Assembly (NCBI GenBank): GCA_023428295.1
Contig: JAEYYV010000069.1
Span: 13,380 to 77,379 of the forward strand
From: Pseudomonadota bacterium
GTDB lineage: Bacteria > Myxococcota_A > Polyangia > Haliangiales > Haliangiaceae
Direction: 5' to 3'
Length of the DNA: 64,000 bases
Shown here: piece by piece, positions 24,155 to 33,259 of the stretch
How positions within the stretch are numbered: position 1 is the stretch's first letter
Layout of the letters: each line of letters opens with the position of its first letter
Position numbers and translations under genes: made by a program
The notes under the pieces: generated by a model
Told to the model about the DNA's origin: nothing
The model's input: only the letters and a program-made list of their open reading frames with translations
The model's database searches: none

Positions 24155-26221
24155 TTACGCCGCTTCGGCGGTGATCACGGCGCGCGTGATGAACGGAATC
24201 GTCGGGTCGACCTCGCGGTAGCTCATGACAGCGAGGCCCGGCACGTGGCGCGAGGCGATGCCCGCGACCGCGCGGCGCAGGTCGGGCGCCACGACGACGA
24301 TCGGCGGCTCGTCGCGCATCGCGCAGTCGCGCGCCTTGTTCGCGAGATCCTCGGTGAGCTTCGACAGGCCGCGGGCCGAGCGCGCAGTACCGTCACGGAG
24401 CAGCGCTTCGGCGCGCGGGTCGAGGACGATCGGGCGCAGCGCGCCGTCGGACGACATCTGCGCGCGGGTGAGGCGGCGAGCGAGGCGTTGGCGAACAGCT
24501 TCGGTGAGGTCGTCGGGGTTCTTCATCACGTGGGCGTGATCGGCGAGCGCCTCGAGGATGGTGCGCATGTCGCGGACGGAGACGCCTTCGCGAAGCAGGT
24601 TGCGGAGCACCTGGATGACCTGGCCCACCGACATCAGGTGCGGGATGAGCTCCTCGACGACCTTCTGGTTGTGCTTCGCGGCGATGTCGAGCAGCTCTTG
24701 CGCTTCGCGACGGCCGAGCAGCTCGTGGCCGTTGCGGCGGAGGATCTCGGTGATGTGCGTGGCGATGACCGCGGCGCCGTCGACGACGGTGCAACCTGCG
24801 GCTTCGGCGCGCGTGCGGTCCGAGGACAGCAGCCACTTCGCGGGGAGGCCGAAGGTGGGCTCGGTGGTGGCGACGCCGGGCAGGTGATCGAGCGCGCTGC
24901 CCGTGGGATCGATGGCGAGGTAGCGGTGCGCTTGGATCTCGCCCGAGGCGATCTCGACGCCGCTGATGAGCAAGCGGTACGCGCCGGGGCGCATGCGGAG
25001 GTCGTCGCGGATGTGGACGGGCGGGATGATGATGCCGAGGTCGAGCGCGAGTTGCTTGCGCGTGGCGGTGATGCGCGAGAGGAGCTCGCCGCCGGCTTTG
25101 GCGTCGACCATGCCGAGGAGATCGAGACCGACCTCGAGGGTAAGAAGCTCGACGGGGAGGGTGGCTTCGAGATCTTCGCGGTGAGCTTTCTCGGACGTCG
25201 GCGCGAGCGGGTTGCCGGCGGCGTCTTGCTTGCCGGGCGTCTTGACAGGTGCGTTCTCCGTCGAGCCTTCGTCGGCGACGGGGCCGTTCGTGGCCTTGCG
25301 GGATGCGGCGAACACGACGGCAGCGAGGCCGAGGAACACGAGGTGCGGCATGCCGGGAAGCAGGCCGATGACCGCGAGGAGCGCGGCGGCGACCTGGAGC
25401 GGCTTCTTGCGCGTGAACAGCTGACCGCCGAGCGACTTGCCGAGCTGGCTGTCTTCGCCGCGGGTGGTGAGGAGTGCAGCGCCCGTGGAGACGAGGAGCG
25501 CGGGGATCTGAGCGACGAGACCGTCACCGATGGAGAGGAGCGTGTAGGTCTCCGCGGCTTCGCCGGCGCCCATGCCCTTCTGCGCGACGCCGATGATGAA
25601 GCCGCCGACGACGTTGATCGCGAGGACGATGAGTCCCGCGATGGCGTCTCCGCGGACGAACTTGCTCGCGCCGTCCATGGCGCCGTGGAAGTCAGCGTCT
25701 TGCTGGACGGCTTTGCGCCGAGCGCGCGCTTCCTTCTCGGAGATCATGCCGGCGCCGAGGTCGGCGTCGATCGCCATCTGCTTGCCGGGCATCGAGTCCA
25801 ACGTGAAGCGCGCGCTGACCTCGGAGATTCGCTCCGCGCCCTTGGTGATGACGATGAAGTTGACGATGACGAGGATCAGGAAGACGACCGCACCGACGAC
25901 GAAGTTGCCGCCGATCACGAAGTCGCCGAACGCAGCGATGACAGCGCCGGCGGCGTGCTTGTCCTCGCCGGTCAAGATGAGGCGCGTCGAGGCGACGTTG
26001 AGTGCGAGACGGAACAGCGTGACGAACAGGAGCAGCGACGGGAACGCGCTGAACTGCGTGGGCTTCTCGACGTAGAACGCGACGAGGAAGGTCAGCGCGG
26101 AGATGCAGAGGGACACGCCGATGAGGAGGTCGAACAGCGTCGGTGGCAGCGGAGCGAGCGCGACGGCAAGAACGCCGACGAGGCCCGCAGCCATGATCCA
26201 GTGACCACGATTTTCCTTCAT
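24155..26221 (-). CDS. flhA: Flagellar export gate protein FlhA
   Basis: Core of the flagellar type III export gate. The 688-residue protein has a hydrophobic N-half with eight predicted helices and the cytoplasmic FHIPEP loop: VVITKGAERISEVSARFTLD, MPGKQMAIDADLGAGMI, then the ARRKAVQQDADFHGAMDGAS segment. The large C-terminal cytoplasmic domain binds chaperone-substrate complexes (EILRRNGHELLGRREAQELL, LREGVSVRDMRTILEAL). It starts 4 bases inside flhB. After its TAA a short GC-rich dyad (CCGCCGAAGCGG, overlapping the last codons) precedes the repeat region. Confidence 0.97.
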   Translation of the reverse strand: MKENRGHWIMAAGLVGVLAVALAPLPPTLFDLLIGVSLCISALTFLVAFYVEKPTQFSAFPSLLLFVTLFRLALNVASTRLILTGEDKHAAGAVIAAFGDFVIGGNFVVGAVVFLILVIVNFIVITKGAERISEVSARFTLDSMPGKQMAIDADLGAGMISEKEARARRKAVQQDADFHGAMDGASKFVRGDAIAGLIVLAINVVGGFIIGVAQKGMGAGEAAETYTLLSIGDGLVAQIPALLVSTGAALLTTRGEDSQLGKSLGGQLFTRKKPLQVAAALLAVIGLLPGMPHLVFLGLAAVVFAASRKATNGPVADEGSTENAPVKTPGKQDAAGNPLAPTSEKAHREDLEATLPVELLTLEVGLDLLGMVDAKAGGELLSRITATRKQLALDLGIIIPPVHIRDDLRMRPGAYRLLISGVEIASGEIQAHRYLAIDPTGSALDHLPGVATTEPTFGLPAKWLLSSDRTRAEAAGCTVVDGAAVIATHITEILRRNGHELLGRREAQELLDIAAKHNQKVVEELIPHLMSVGQVIQVLRNLLREGVSVRDMRTILEALADHAHVMKNPDDLTEAVRQRLARRLTRAQMSSDGALRPIVLDPRAEALLRDGTARSARGLSKLTEDLANKARDCAMRDEPPIVVVAPDLRRAVAGIASRHVPGLAVMSYREVDPTIPFITRAVITAEAA

Positions 26222-27261
26222 GAGCGATTACCTCCGCGACGCAGGCGGTAGACGTAGGCGAGAACCTCGGCGACGGCTTTGAACAGATTCGACGGCACCG
26301 GGCGGCCTTCCTTGACGTGCTTGTGGAGCGCGCGCGCGAGGGGCGGACGGCTCATGATCGGAACGCCGGCCTTGCGAGCGATCTCGCGGATGCGCGCGGC
26401 CTCCTCGTCGACGCCCTTGGCGACGACGATCGGCGCGGCGTCCTGCGATTCGTCGTAGCGGAGCGCGACCGCGTAGTGCGTCGGGTTGACGACGACGACA
26501 TCGGCGGTCGGGACGCTCATCGCGATGCGGCGCTTGGCCATCTCGCGCGCCTTCTGGCGGCGGCGGCCCTTCACCATCGGATCGCCTTCGCTCTCCTTGT
26601 GCTCGCGCTTGAGCTCGTCGGGCGACATCTTCATCTTCTTGTTGATGCGGCGGCGCGCGAGGAAGTAGTCGACCGTGGCGATCACGATGATCGCGCCGAC
26701 GACGACGAGCAGCGATCGCTTGACCACGCCCCACGCGACAGCGCCGAGAGCGCTCGCCTCGACGGCGTGCGGAACGATGCCACCGCCGAGCGACAGGGCG
26801 ACGATGCCGCCGATCACGACGAGCTTCGCGAGCGTGGTCGCGGTGCGCTTCGCCATGCCGGCGAGACCGAACGACGACATGAGGTTCGTCAGTGGGTTCA
26901 GCTTGCCGAGGTCGAACTTCACGCCCTTGAAGGCGGGCGGCCAGCCGAGCTGGACCAGGATGGCGACGATCGAGAGAACGGCGGCACCGACGAGCGCGGG
27001 GGCTGCGCCGGCGAGGAACGTGTCGAACGCGGCGCCCACGACCCATGCGCTGTCGCGACCGTCGGCACCGAGGGCGACCTCGCGCGTGAACTGCGTGACG
27101 GCTTGGGCGGCAGAGCCTGCGGTGGCGAGGAGCGCGATGACGGCGCCGAGGAGCGCGGCCGCACCGACCAGCTCGCGCGAGAGCGCGATGTCACCCCGCT
27201 TGCGGAAATCCTTGATCCGCTTCGGTGTGGCTTGATGTGTGCGGTTCGCGTCGTCGCTCAC
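26218..27261 (-). CDS. flhB: Flagellar export switch protein FlhB
   Basis: Switches export from rod/hook to filament substrates by self-cleavage. The 347-residue protein has four transmembrane helices and the autocleavage motif VVNPTHYAVALRYDE (N-PTH, about residue 258). The N-terminal HQATPKRIKDFRKRGDIALS is typical. The start is GTG 27261; no SD is visible, and the sigma54-like element predicts transcription beginning about 9 bases upstream. Forms a two-gene operon with flhA. Confidence 0.95.
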   Translation of the reverse strand: MSDDANRTHQATPKRIKDFRKRGDIALSRELVGAAALLGAVIALLATAGSAAQAVTQFTREVALGADGRDSAWVVGAAFDTFLAGAAPALVGAAVLSIVAILVQLGWPPAFKGVKFDLGKLNPLTNLMSSFGLAGMAKRTATTLAKLVVIGGIVALSLGGGIVPHAVEASALGAVAWGVVKRSLLVVVGAIIVIATVDYFLARRRINKKMKMSPDELKREHKESEGDPMVKGRRRQKAREMAKRRIAMSVPTADVVVVNPTHYAVALRYDESQDAAPIVVAKGVDEEAARIREIARKAGVPIMSRPPLARALHKHVKEGRPVPSNLFKAVAEVLAYVYRLRRGGNRS

Positions 27262-27280
27262 GGGTGGCAGAGGCGCAATT

Positions 27281-27296
27281 TGCAGTGCCCGTGCCC
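27281..27296 (-). promoter_or_regulatory. Sigma54-type promoter for flhB-flhA
   Basis: Minus strand GGGCACGGGCACTGCA, identical to the flhF element, with GG-N10-GC spacing. Followed by AATTGCGCC. Expected start near 27270. Confidence 0.6.
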
Positions 27297-27334
27297 GCGC
27301 AAGCCGTTGCGATTGCTCGGCCTGGGTCGGTGGT

Positions 27335-27350
27335 GTCGGCAGCTCTGACG
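27335..27350 (-). promoter_or_regulatory. Enhancer-type site upstream of flhB
   Basis: Minus strand CGTCAGAGCTGCCGAC, identical over 16 bases to the site before fliM. It lies 39 bases upstream of the promoter GG. It is only 12 bases before the start codon of the divergent histidine kinase, so protein bound here could also affect that gene. Confidence 0.65.
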
Positions 27351-27362
27351 TACCATCGAGGT

Positions 27363-30092
27363 GTGCTGACGCTGCGGCCGTGGTGGGTGCGGTTGGTGAT
27401 CGTCGCGATCGCCTACATCGCGACCGGCCGACTCGCGCTGCTGCTCGCGATTCCTCCCGGGTTCGCGGCGCCGATCTGGCCCGCGGCGGCGGTCGCGGTC
27501 ATCGGCGTCACGCGGTGGGGTTGGCCGGCGGCCATCGGCGTGGCGCTCGGCTCGTTCGCCGTGAATCTATCGACGAGCAACGCGGCGATCGGCGCGGCGG
27601 TCGCGCTCGGCCCCGCGCTACAAGCGGTGCTCGGTGCGTTGCTGATCCGCCGCGCGATCGGTGATCTCTCGCTCGAGCGCGGTCGCGACATCGTGAAGTT
27701 CTACGTGCTCGCGGGTCCCGTCTCGTGTCTCGTCGCGGCGACGTGGGGAATGGTGGTGCTGTACGGCTCCGGCGCGATCACGATGGAGAACCTCCCGTAC
27801 AGCTGGCTCACGTGGTGGGTCGGCGACACGGTCGGCATCATGCTCGTGGCGCCGATCGCGCTGGTCGTCGTCGGTGAACCGCGCGCGATGTGGCGCGCAC
27901 GATGGCTGTCCGTCGGCGTGCCGCTCACGGTGGTGACGATCGGGCTCATGCTCGCGTATATCAGCGCGAGCCGGTACGAGAAGAGCCGGTCGGACACGGA
28001 GCTCGAGCTTCGTGCGTCGGCGATCTCGAACGCGCTGAAGCAACGAGCGGAGCGCTACACGGCGGTCGTGCAGTCGCTCGCGAGCTTTCTGTCCGCAAAC
28101 CGGACCCTCGGCAAGGAGCAGTTCGCGACGTTCGCGTCGGGCACGTTCGGTCGCGACACGGACATTCAAGCGCTCGCATGGTCGCCGCGCGTGACGCGTG
28201 AAGAGCGCGCCGCGTTCGAGGAGCAGGCAGCCCTCGAGATCGTCGAGGCCGTCGTCGACCCATCGCCGACGGTGACCAGCGATTCGCGGATCATTCGTGC
28301 GTCGGATCGGCCCGAGTACTTCCCCAGCCTCTACGCCGAGCCGGCGACGCGGCAGCGCGGCTTCGATCTCGCGTCGGAGCCTGCGCGGAGTGCGGCGATC
28401 CAGCGCGCGCGCCGCTCGGGCGATGCCGCTGCGACAGAGCCGACGCGCCTGCTTCACGGAGATCTCGGCTTTCTCATCGTCGCCCCCGTGTACACGCGCG
28501 ATGCCGAGCCCGCGGTCCTCGGCGTCGCGATCGGTGGCTTCTCGACGAAGCACCTGCTCGCGAGCGCCCTCGACGGCCTCCGCACCGCCGACCTCTCGAT
28601 CGTGATCACGGACGTCACGGAGACGCCGCTTCCTCTCACCGCGACCGCAGGCTCGACGAGCACCGATCGGGACTCGCGCGACGTCGCGATCGCCGGACGC
28701 ACGTGGCGAATCGACATCGCGCGCACCGGACCGATCGCGCGGGGATGGCAATCGTGGTTCGCGCTCGTGCGGTTGCTCGTCGTCGGCGTGCTCGGCGCGA
28801 TCCTGCTCGCGATCACCGGCGGAAGCAGACGCATCGCCGTCGCGGAGGCGCGCAACCTGGAGGTCGAGCGCAAGAACCTCGAGGAGCTCCAGACCGCCGA
28901 TCGCGATCACACGTTCCAGCTCGAGCTGGGCGACATCCTGCACTCGAGCGAGTCGGTGCGCGCTGTCCTCGCGCGCTCGGCGATCCGCGTCGCCGAGTAT
29001 CTCGAGCTCGACAAGTGCCACTTCGCCGAGATCGATGTCGACGACGCGCAGGTCACCGTCCACCAGTACGTACCCGGCAAGAAGAAGGAGTCCGACGAGA
29101 TCGCACCGCTCTCGACGTTCGAGGCGTCCGGCCTCGGTGACCTCCTGCGCGGCCAGCGCTACGTCATCCCCGACATCGCCAAGGATCCACGCACGGCGCA
29201 CCTCTACGAGACGGCGTTCGCGCCGCGAGCGCTCCGCGCGTTCGTCGCGATCCCGCTGATGCGCGGCGGCGCGTGCGCGGCGTACTTCGGCGCGGTGTCC
29301 GCCACGCCGCGCGTGTGGACGCAGCGCGAGGTGTCACTCGTGCAGTCCGTCGCCGAGCGGACGTGGCTGTGGGCCGAGCACCTGCGCGGTTTGCACGGAC
29401 TGCGCGCCAACGAGCAGCAGCTCCGCGATCTCGCGAAGTACCTCGAGGAGCGCGTCGCGGAGCGAACACAGGATCTCGTCCGCGCCGTCGGCGAGCGAGA
29501 GTCGCTGCTCAAAGAGATTCACCACCGCGTGAAGAACAACCTGCAGGTCATCTCGTCGATGTTGAACCTGCAAGCGCGGCGCATCACGGACGCGCGCTTC
29601 AAGGGCGTGTTCGACGAGTCGCAGCAGCGCATCCAGACCATCGCGCTCGTTCACGAGAACCTCTATCAATCACGCGATCTGTCGAGCATCGGCTTCGACG
29701 ACTATCTGAAGGCGCTCGTCGGCAACGTGATGTCCGCGCAGAGCGCCGCGCGGGTCACCGCGGTCACTGACGTCGAGAACGTGAGCCTTCCGATCAAGAC
29801 GGCGATCCCGTGCGGGCTGATCGTGAACGAGCTCGTGACCAACTCGCTGAAGTACGCGTTCCCGAACGAGCGAGCGGGCACCGTCACCGTGTCGATGAAG
29901 CGCGACAGAGATCATGTCGAGCTCCGCGTCGCCGACGACGGCGTTGGCCTCCCCACCACGCTCGACCCGGCCAAGGCAAAGACACTCGGCCTCGACCTCG
30001 TCTACACGTTCGCGGAGCAGCTCGATGCCACCGTCGATGTCGCCTCGTCCTCGACAGGAGTGATGTTCACGTTGCGCTTCCCGGCGGCATGA
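27363..30092 (+). CDS. Membrane histidine kinase MASE1-CHASE-GAF-HisKA_2
   Basis: About 909 residues. Residues 1-210 form a multi-helix MASE1-like membrane region. Residues about 225-430 are an extracytoplasmic CHASE domain (RAERYTAVVQSLASFLSANR, then GLRTADLSIVITD). One more helix follows, then a GAF domain (about 520-690), a coiled coil, and a HisKA_2 domain (LLKEIHHRVKNNLQVISSML) with HATPase (NELVTNSLKYAFPNE; DDGVGLP). HisKA_2 kinases usually pair with stand-alone receivers; two such genes lie convergent at 30518-31325. The start is GTG 27363, where the hydrophobic N-terminus begins. Divergent from flhB across 101 bases containing the flhB control sites. Ligand unknown. Confidence 0.88.
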   Translation: MLTLRPWWVRLVIVAIAYIATGRLALLLAIPPGFAAPIWPAAAVAVIGVTRWGWPAAIGVALGSFAVNLSTSNAAIGAAVALGPALQAVLGALLIRRAIGDLSLERGRDIVKFYVLAGPVSCLVAATWGMVVLYGSGAITMENLPYSWLTWWVGDTVGIMLVAPIALVVVGEPRAMWRARWLSVGVPLTVVTIGLMLAYISASRYEKSRSDTELELRASAISNALKQRAERYTAVVQSLASFLSANRTLGKEQFATFASGTFGRDTDIQALAWSPRVTREERAAFEEQAALEIVEAVVDPSPTVTSDSRIIRASDRPEYFPSLYAEPATRQRGFDLASEPARSAAIQRARRSGDAAATEPTRLLHGDLGFLIVAPVYTRDAEPAVLGVAIGGFSTKHLLASALDGLRTADLSIVITDVTETPLPLTATAGSTSTDRDSRDVAIAGRTWRIDIARTGPIARGWQSWFALVRLLVVGVLGAILLAITGGSRRIAVAEARNLEVERKNLEELQTADRDHTFQLELGDILHSSESVRAVLARSAIRVAEYLELDKCHFAEIDVDDAQVTVHQYVPGKKKESDEIAPLSTFEASGLGDLLRGQRYVIPDIAKDPRTAHLYETAFAPRALRAFVAIPLMRGGACAAYFGAVSATPRVWTQREVSLVQSVAERTWLWAEHLRGLHGLRANEQQLRDLAKYLEERVAERTQDLVRAVGERESLLKEIHHRVKNNLQVISSMLNLQARRITDARFKGVFDESQQRIQTIALVHENLYQSRDLSSIGFDDYLKALVGNVMSAQSAARVTAVTDVENVSLPIKTAIPCGLIVNELVTNSLKYAFPNERAGTVTVSMKRDRDHVELRVADDGVGLPTTLDPAKAKTLGLDLVYTFAEQLDATVDVASSSTGVMFTLRFPAA

Positions 30093-30129
30093 TGCGACTC
30101 GTGCCCACCTTCCACCGTCCGGACGTTCG

Positions 30130-30516
30130 ATGACTGACCCGTGGGTGTGTATCGACTGTGGTTCGCGCCAAACCGACTCCGGCGAGTGTCGCGCGTGCCG
30201 CAAGAGCGACACCCTCGACGCGCGCAAGGAGCAGACGCGCGAGCTCATGTACGACATCGATCTGCGCATCATGCAGAAGTCCGAGGCGCGCGCTCGCATG
30301 ATCGGCGTCGCGGTCGGCATCGGCACGATCGCTGCGCTGTGGCTCGTGCCCGGCTACTGGAGCATGCGCGGCACGCTGTACCCCGGCCTTCCGTTCCTCG
30401 CCGATCAGTGGTTCTTCATGGCGGTGATCGGTGTGATCGTCAGCAAGCTTCTCGAGAAGCACCTCGCGAAGAAGCGCTTCCCGTACCTCGACGAGACGCA
30501 GCAGATCGTCGCGTAG
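30130..30516 (+). CDS. Small zinc-ribbon membrane protein
   Basis: A 128-residue protein I do not recognise as a named family. Residues 6-25 have WVCIDCGSRQ and ECRACRK, a CxxC-N8-CxxC zinc-ribbon. Two transmembrane segments follow (about residues 57-75 and 95-112), and the end is basic (KHLAKKRFPYLDE). It begins 37 bases after the kinase stop, so may be co-transcribed. Role unknown. Confidence 0.75.
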   Translation: MTDPWVCIDCGSRQTDSGECRACRKSDTLDARKEQTRELMYDIDLRIMQKSEARARMIGVAVGIGTIAALWLVPGYWSMRGTLYPGLPFLADQWFFMAVIGVIVSKLLEKHLAKKRFPYLDETQQIVA

Positions 30517-30517
30517 C

Positions 30518-30922
30518 TCAGGTCGCGTGGAGCTTCTTGAACATCGCGATCTCGATCGCGCCTTGTAGCTCGCCGGCTTTCACCGGCTTCAACAGATACG
30601 CGTGCGGTCGCGTGCGCTTCGCGCGATCGATCGACGCGATGTCCGAGTGCGCCGTCAGGTAGATCACGTGCAAGCCGTAGAGCTCGAGCAGCTCGGTGGC
30701 CGTATCGATGCCGTCGATCGGACCCTTGATGCGGATGTCCATGAGGACGATGTCAGGCACCTGCTTCACGCACGCCGCCATCGCTTCGTCGCGCGAAGCA
30801 GCGCTCCCCGTGACTTCGTACCCCATGCCCTCGAGCGTGAGCGCGAGATCCTTCGCGACGACCCGCTCGTCTTCGACGACTAGTACCTTGAACCGCTCCG
30901 ACACCTGCGCCGCATCGTACAT
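30518..30922 (-). CDS. Single-domain response regulator
   Basis: A 134-residue receiver: acidic VEDERVV, phospho-acceptor Asp in IVLMDIRIKGPIDGID, Thr in IYLTAHSD, Lys in HAYLLKPV. The MDI.IKG..DGI and YLLKP forms are common in receivers that partner HisKA_2 kinases, such as the one ending at 30092. No output domain. It is about two-thirds identical by eye to the gene immediately upstream (30933-31325), indicating a tandem duplication. It may be the last gene of the fliM run. Confidence 0.87.
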   Translation of the reverse strand: MYDAAQVSERFKVLVVEDERVVAKDLALTLEGMGYEVTGSAASRDEAMAACVKQVPDIVLMDIRIKGPIDGIDTATELLELYGLHVIYLTAHSDIASIDRAKRTRPHAYLLKPVKAGELQGAIEIAMFKKLHAT

Positions 30923-30932
30923 GAGGCGCGGC

Positions 30933-31325
30933 TTACGCGGTGGTGCTCTGCGCGAACCGAGCGATCTCGATCGCGCCGCGAAGCTCGGCGGCCGAAACCG
31001 GCTTCAAGAGGTACGCGTGCGGGCGCGTGGCTTTGGCGCGCTCCATCGACGAGACGTCGGAGTCACCGGTCAGGTAGATCACGCGGAGGCCGTAACGCTC
31101 GAACAGCTCGTACGCGGCGACGATGCCGTCGACGGGACCGCGAATGCCGATGTCCATGAGGACGACGTCGGGGAGCTGGCTCTCGCACGCGTCGATCATC
31201 TCGTCGCGCGAGGCGGCGGTGCCGACGACGGTGTGGCCCATCGCGGCGATGCGCTTCGCGAGCTCGCCGGCGATCAACGGATCGTCCTCGACGAGCAGGA
31301 CCTTGCAGCCAGTCGGCGGCGCCAC
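30933..31325 (-). CDS. Single-domain response regulator (tandem paralogue)
   Basis: A 130-residue receiver with VEDDPLI, VVLMDIGIRGPVDGI, IYLTGDSD and HAYLLKPVSAAELRGAIEIA. The GTG at 31325 was chosen because the frame upstream runs into the Hsp70-like gene. Codons before it spell YDAA as in the start of its neighbour, so the duplicated unit extends a few codons beyond the chosen start. It begins 28 bases after the Hsp70-like stop and could be read from the fliM promoter. Likely partner: the HisKA_2 kinase at 27363-30092. Confidence 0.85.
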   Translation of the reverse strand: MAPPTGCKVLLVEDDPLIAGELAKRIAAMGHTVVGTAASRDEMIDACESQLPDVVLMDIGIRGPVDGIVAAYELFERYGLRVIYLTGDSDVSSMERAKATRPHAYLLKPVSAAELRGAIEIARFAQSTTA

Positions 31326-31353
31326 GGCTGCATCGTAGCCGAGTCGACTGCGC

Positions 31354-32532
31354 TTAGGCGACGAGGACGGGTAGCTGTCCGGTGCTGATCGCGCGATAGC
31401 GGGCCGTGAGCAAGGTCGCACCTTGCGCCACGGCGAGCTCGGGCTGCTCGGCGCGGTGGATGCGCTCCTCGGGGACGATCGACGCGATGGTCTGCCGGAA
31501 GATCGGGATCATCGCGCCGCCACCGACGAGGCCGACCAGGTGAACGTCGTCGGGTGTCCAGTCGGCCTTGTGGAGCAGATGCTCGATGACGTGGCGGACG
31601 CGCGCCATGATCGGCGCCCACGCGCGCTCGGCGTAGGGACGATCGAGCGTGACGCGGAGGTCGGTGCGCACGCCGTCGAGCGGGTACGCGTCCTTCATGT
31701 GAAGCGGAGTCTCGGGTTGCGTGGAGAGCTGGCGCTTGGCGGATTCGCAGCGAAGGACGAGCTCGGTCCAGCGCTGCGGGTTCGTGGAGATGTCGTACCT
31801 GGCGCGCTTGTAGATGGCACCGGAGAGCGCAGAGGCGAGGGAGTCGTCGAGATCGTCGCCGCCGAGATAGTGATCGCCGCCGATCGCGACGGGTGTGAAG
31901 CGGAGGCCGCGTTGCGCGACGGCAGAGACATCGAACGTGCCGCCGCCGAAGTCGCAGACGACGATGTTGCGATCCACGTTCTGCGTGTGGAGATCGAGAG
32001 CGAGCGCGGCGGCGACGGGCTCGGCGATCAGCTCGGCGAGCTCGAGGTGCGCGATGCGCGATGCGCGGATGATGGCGTCGCGATAGCCGGGCGGAGCATC
32101 GGCGGAGAGCGTCATGACGGCGCGCTTGATGCGCACGCCGAAGCGCTGCTCGCCGAGGGTGCGCACGTAGCCGATGATGGCGGCCGCGACTTGCTCGGGC
32201 GCCATCTTGCCCGCGCGCATCTTGAACATCGGCTTGGAGGTGCTGACGTCGAGCGGAAGCGGCGTGGAGGCGGCGTAGCGACGCACGAGCTCGGACGAGG
32301 ACTCGAGACCGAGGAGGCGCTTGACCGAGCGGATCACGTTGGATGGCTCGCCGATCTGGCGCGCGACGGCGCGGCGACCGACGACAGCGTCACCGCGATC
32401 GGGCACGTAGATGATGGAGGGAATGACTTGATCGCCGGCGTCGTGAACGAGCTCGATGCGATCGTTGATGAGGACACCGGCGATCGTCGACGACGATCCG
32501 AAGTCGATACCGAGGACGAGCTCGCGACTCAA
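31354..32532 (-). CDS. Hsp70/DnaK-like ATPase, nucleotide domain only
   Basis: A 392-residue protein of the actin-like ATPase superfamily. Phosphate-1 is VLGIDFGSSSTIAGVL, phosphate-2 is VVCDFGGGTFDVSAV, and the adenosine motif is LVGLVGGGAMIPIF. The conserved IPSIIYVP strand is present. It spans the DnaK ATPase domain and ends there: no substrate-binding domain or linker. The ATG overlaps the fliR stop by 4 bases, so it is coupled to the export-gate genes. A general chaperone would not need this placement; a dedicated role in export-gate or switch assembly is possible but not shown. Confidence 0.85.
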   Translation of the reverse strand: MSRELVLGIDFGSSSTIAGVLINDRIELVHDAGDQVIPSIIYVPDRGDAVVGRRAVARQIGEPSNVIRSVKRLLGLESSSELVRRYAASTPLPLDVSTSKPMFKMRAGKMAPEQVAAAIIGYVRTLGEQRFGVRIKRAVMTLSADAPPGYRDAIIRASRIAHLELAELIAEPVAAALALDLHTQNVDRNIVVCDFGGGTFDVSAVAQRGLRFTPVAIGGDHYLGGDDLDDSLASALSGAIYKRARYDISTNPQRWTELVLRCESAKRQLSTQPETPLHMKDAYPLDGVRTDLRVTLDRPYAERAWAPIMARVRHVIEHLLHKADWTPDDVHLVGLVGGGAMIPIFRQTIASIVPEERIHRAEQPELAVAQGATLLTARYRAISTGQLPVLVA

Positions 32533-33257
32533 GAACCACCTCCCAGGAGCACGTTGATCGCCGCGCGCGCGTCGGCGGTGAGGCCGGCGATCAGATCGCC
32601 CGAGGTGGCGACGAGCGTGAGGCCGCCGATGACGAGGACACCGGCGAGCGCGATCGAGAAGATGTTGGCGGCAGGTGCAGCGCGACTGATCAGCGCGAAG
32701 CCGATGTTACCGACGAGCGCTGCGAGGACGACGGGCGCTGCGAGCGCGAGGCCATTGCCCATCGCGGCGGCGCCGTGCTCGAGGAGCGCGGGGCCGAGCA
32801 TGCCGATGTGAAGGATGGATGCGGGCGCAGCGGTGGCGCTGTGCACGATCGCTTCGAGTCCACCCGCGGAGAGAAACACGAGGCTCGAGATGGCCATGAT
32901 GATCGAGCGGATCGTTCCCGCGGACTCGCCTGCGCGAACGTCGTACTGCGCCGCGAAGCCGAGGCCCAGCGTCAGTCCAAACAGCTGACCCGCGACGGCG
33001 GCGCGCTGCATGATGAAGCGCGCGCACAGGCCGGTGAGCAGACCGACGCACAGCTCGACGATCGCGGTGAGGCCGACATCGGCGAGGGGAATGCCCTGGC
33101 GATTCGGTGCGACGGTCAGCGCGATCACGAGGACGAACACGAGCTTCGCCCGCGCAGGCACGCCGTTATCACCGACGACAGGCGCGGTGGCGACGAGGCC
33201 GCCTGCGCGTGCGAGCGTCGCGACGAACGCTCCGATCTCTGCGTCGGTGATGTGCAT
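32529..33257 (-). CDS. fliR: Flagellar export gate protein FliR
   Basis: A 242-residue membrane protein of the FliPQR gate. Hydrophobic throughout, with the family segments ARAGGLVATAPVVGDNGVPA, RAKLVFVLVIALTV, and AGQLFGLTLGLGFAAQYDVR, then a C-terminal helix pair. The ATG at 33257 gives MHITDAEIGAFV. It follows fliQ by 2 bases. Confidence 0.92.
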   Translation of the reverse strand: MHITDAEIGAFVATLARAGGLVATAPVVGDNGVPARAKLVFVLVIALTVAPNRQGIPLADVGLTAIVELCVGLLTGLCARFIMQRAAVAGQLFGLTLGLGFAAQYDVRAGESAGTIRSIIMAISSLVFLSAGGLEAIVHSATAAPASILHIGMLGPALLEHGAAAMGNGLALAAPVVLAALVGNIGFALISRAAPAANIFSIALAGVLVIGGLTLVATSGDLIAGLTADARAAINVLLGGGS

Positions 33258-33259
33258 GG

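Noticed and set aside
23833..24174. A 113-codon frame on the plus strand across the flhA-flhF gap
   Set aside because: It overlaps the start of flhF, the promoter element and the repeats, has no SD and no family resemblance. The gap is better explained as regulatory.
24245..26251. A 668-codon open frame antisense to flhA, and similar long frames opposite most flagellar genes
   Set aside because: They mirror the high-GC codon pattern of the real gene, have skewed Arg/Asp/Glu/Ala content and no recognisable domain. flhA on the other strand is complete and conserved.
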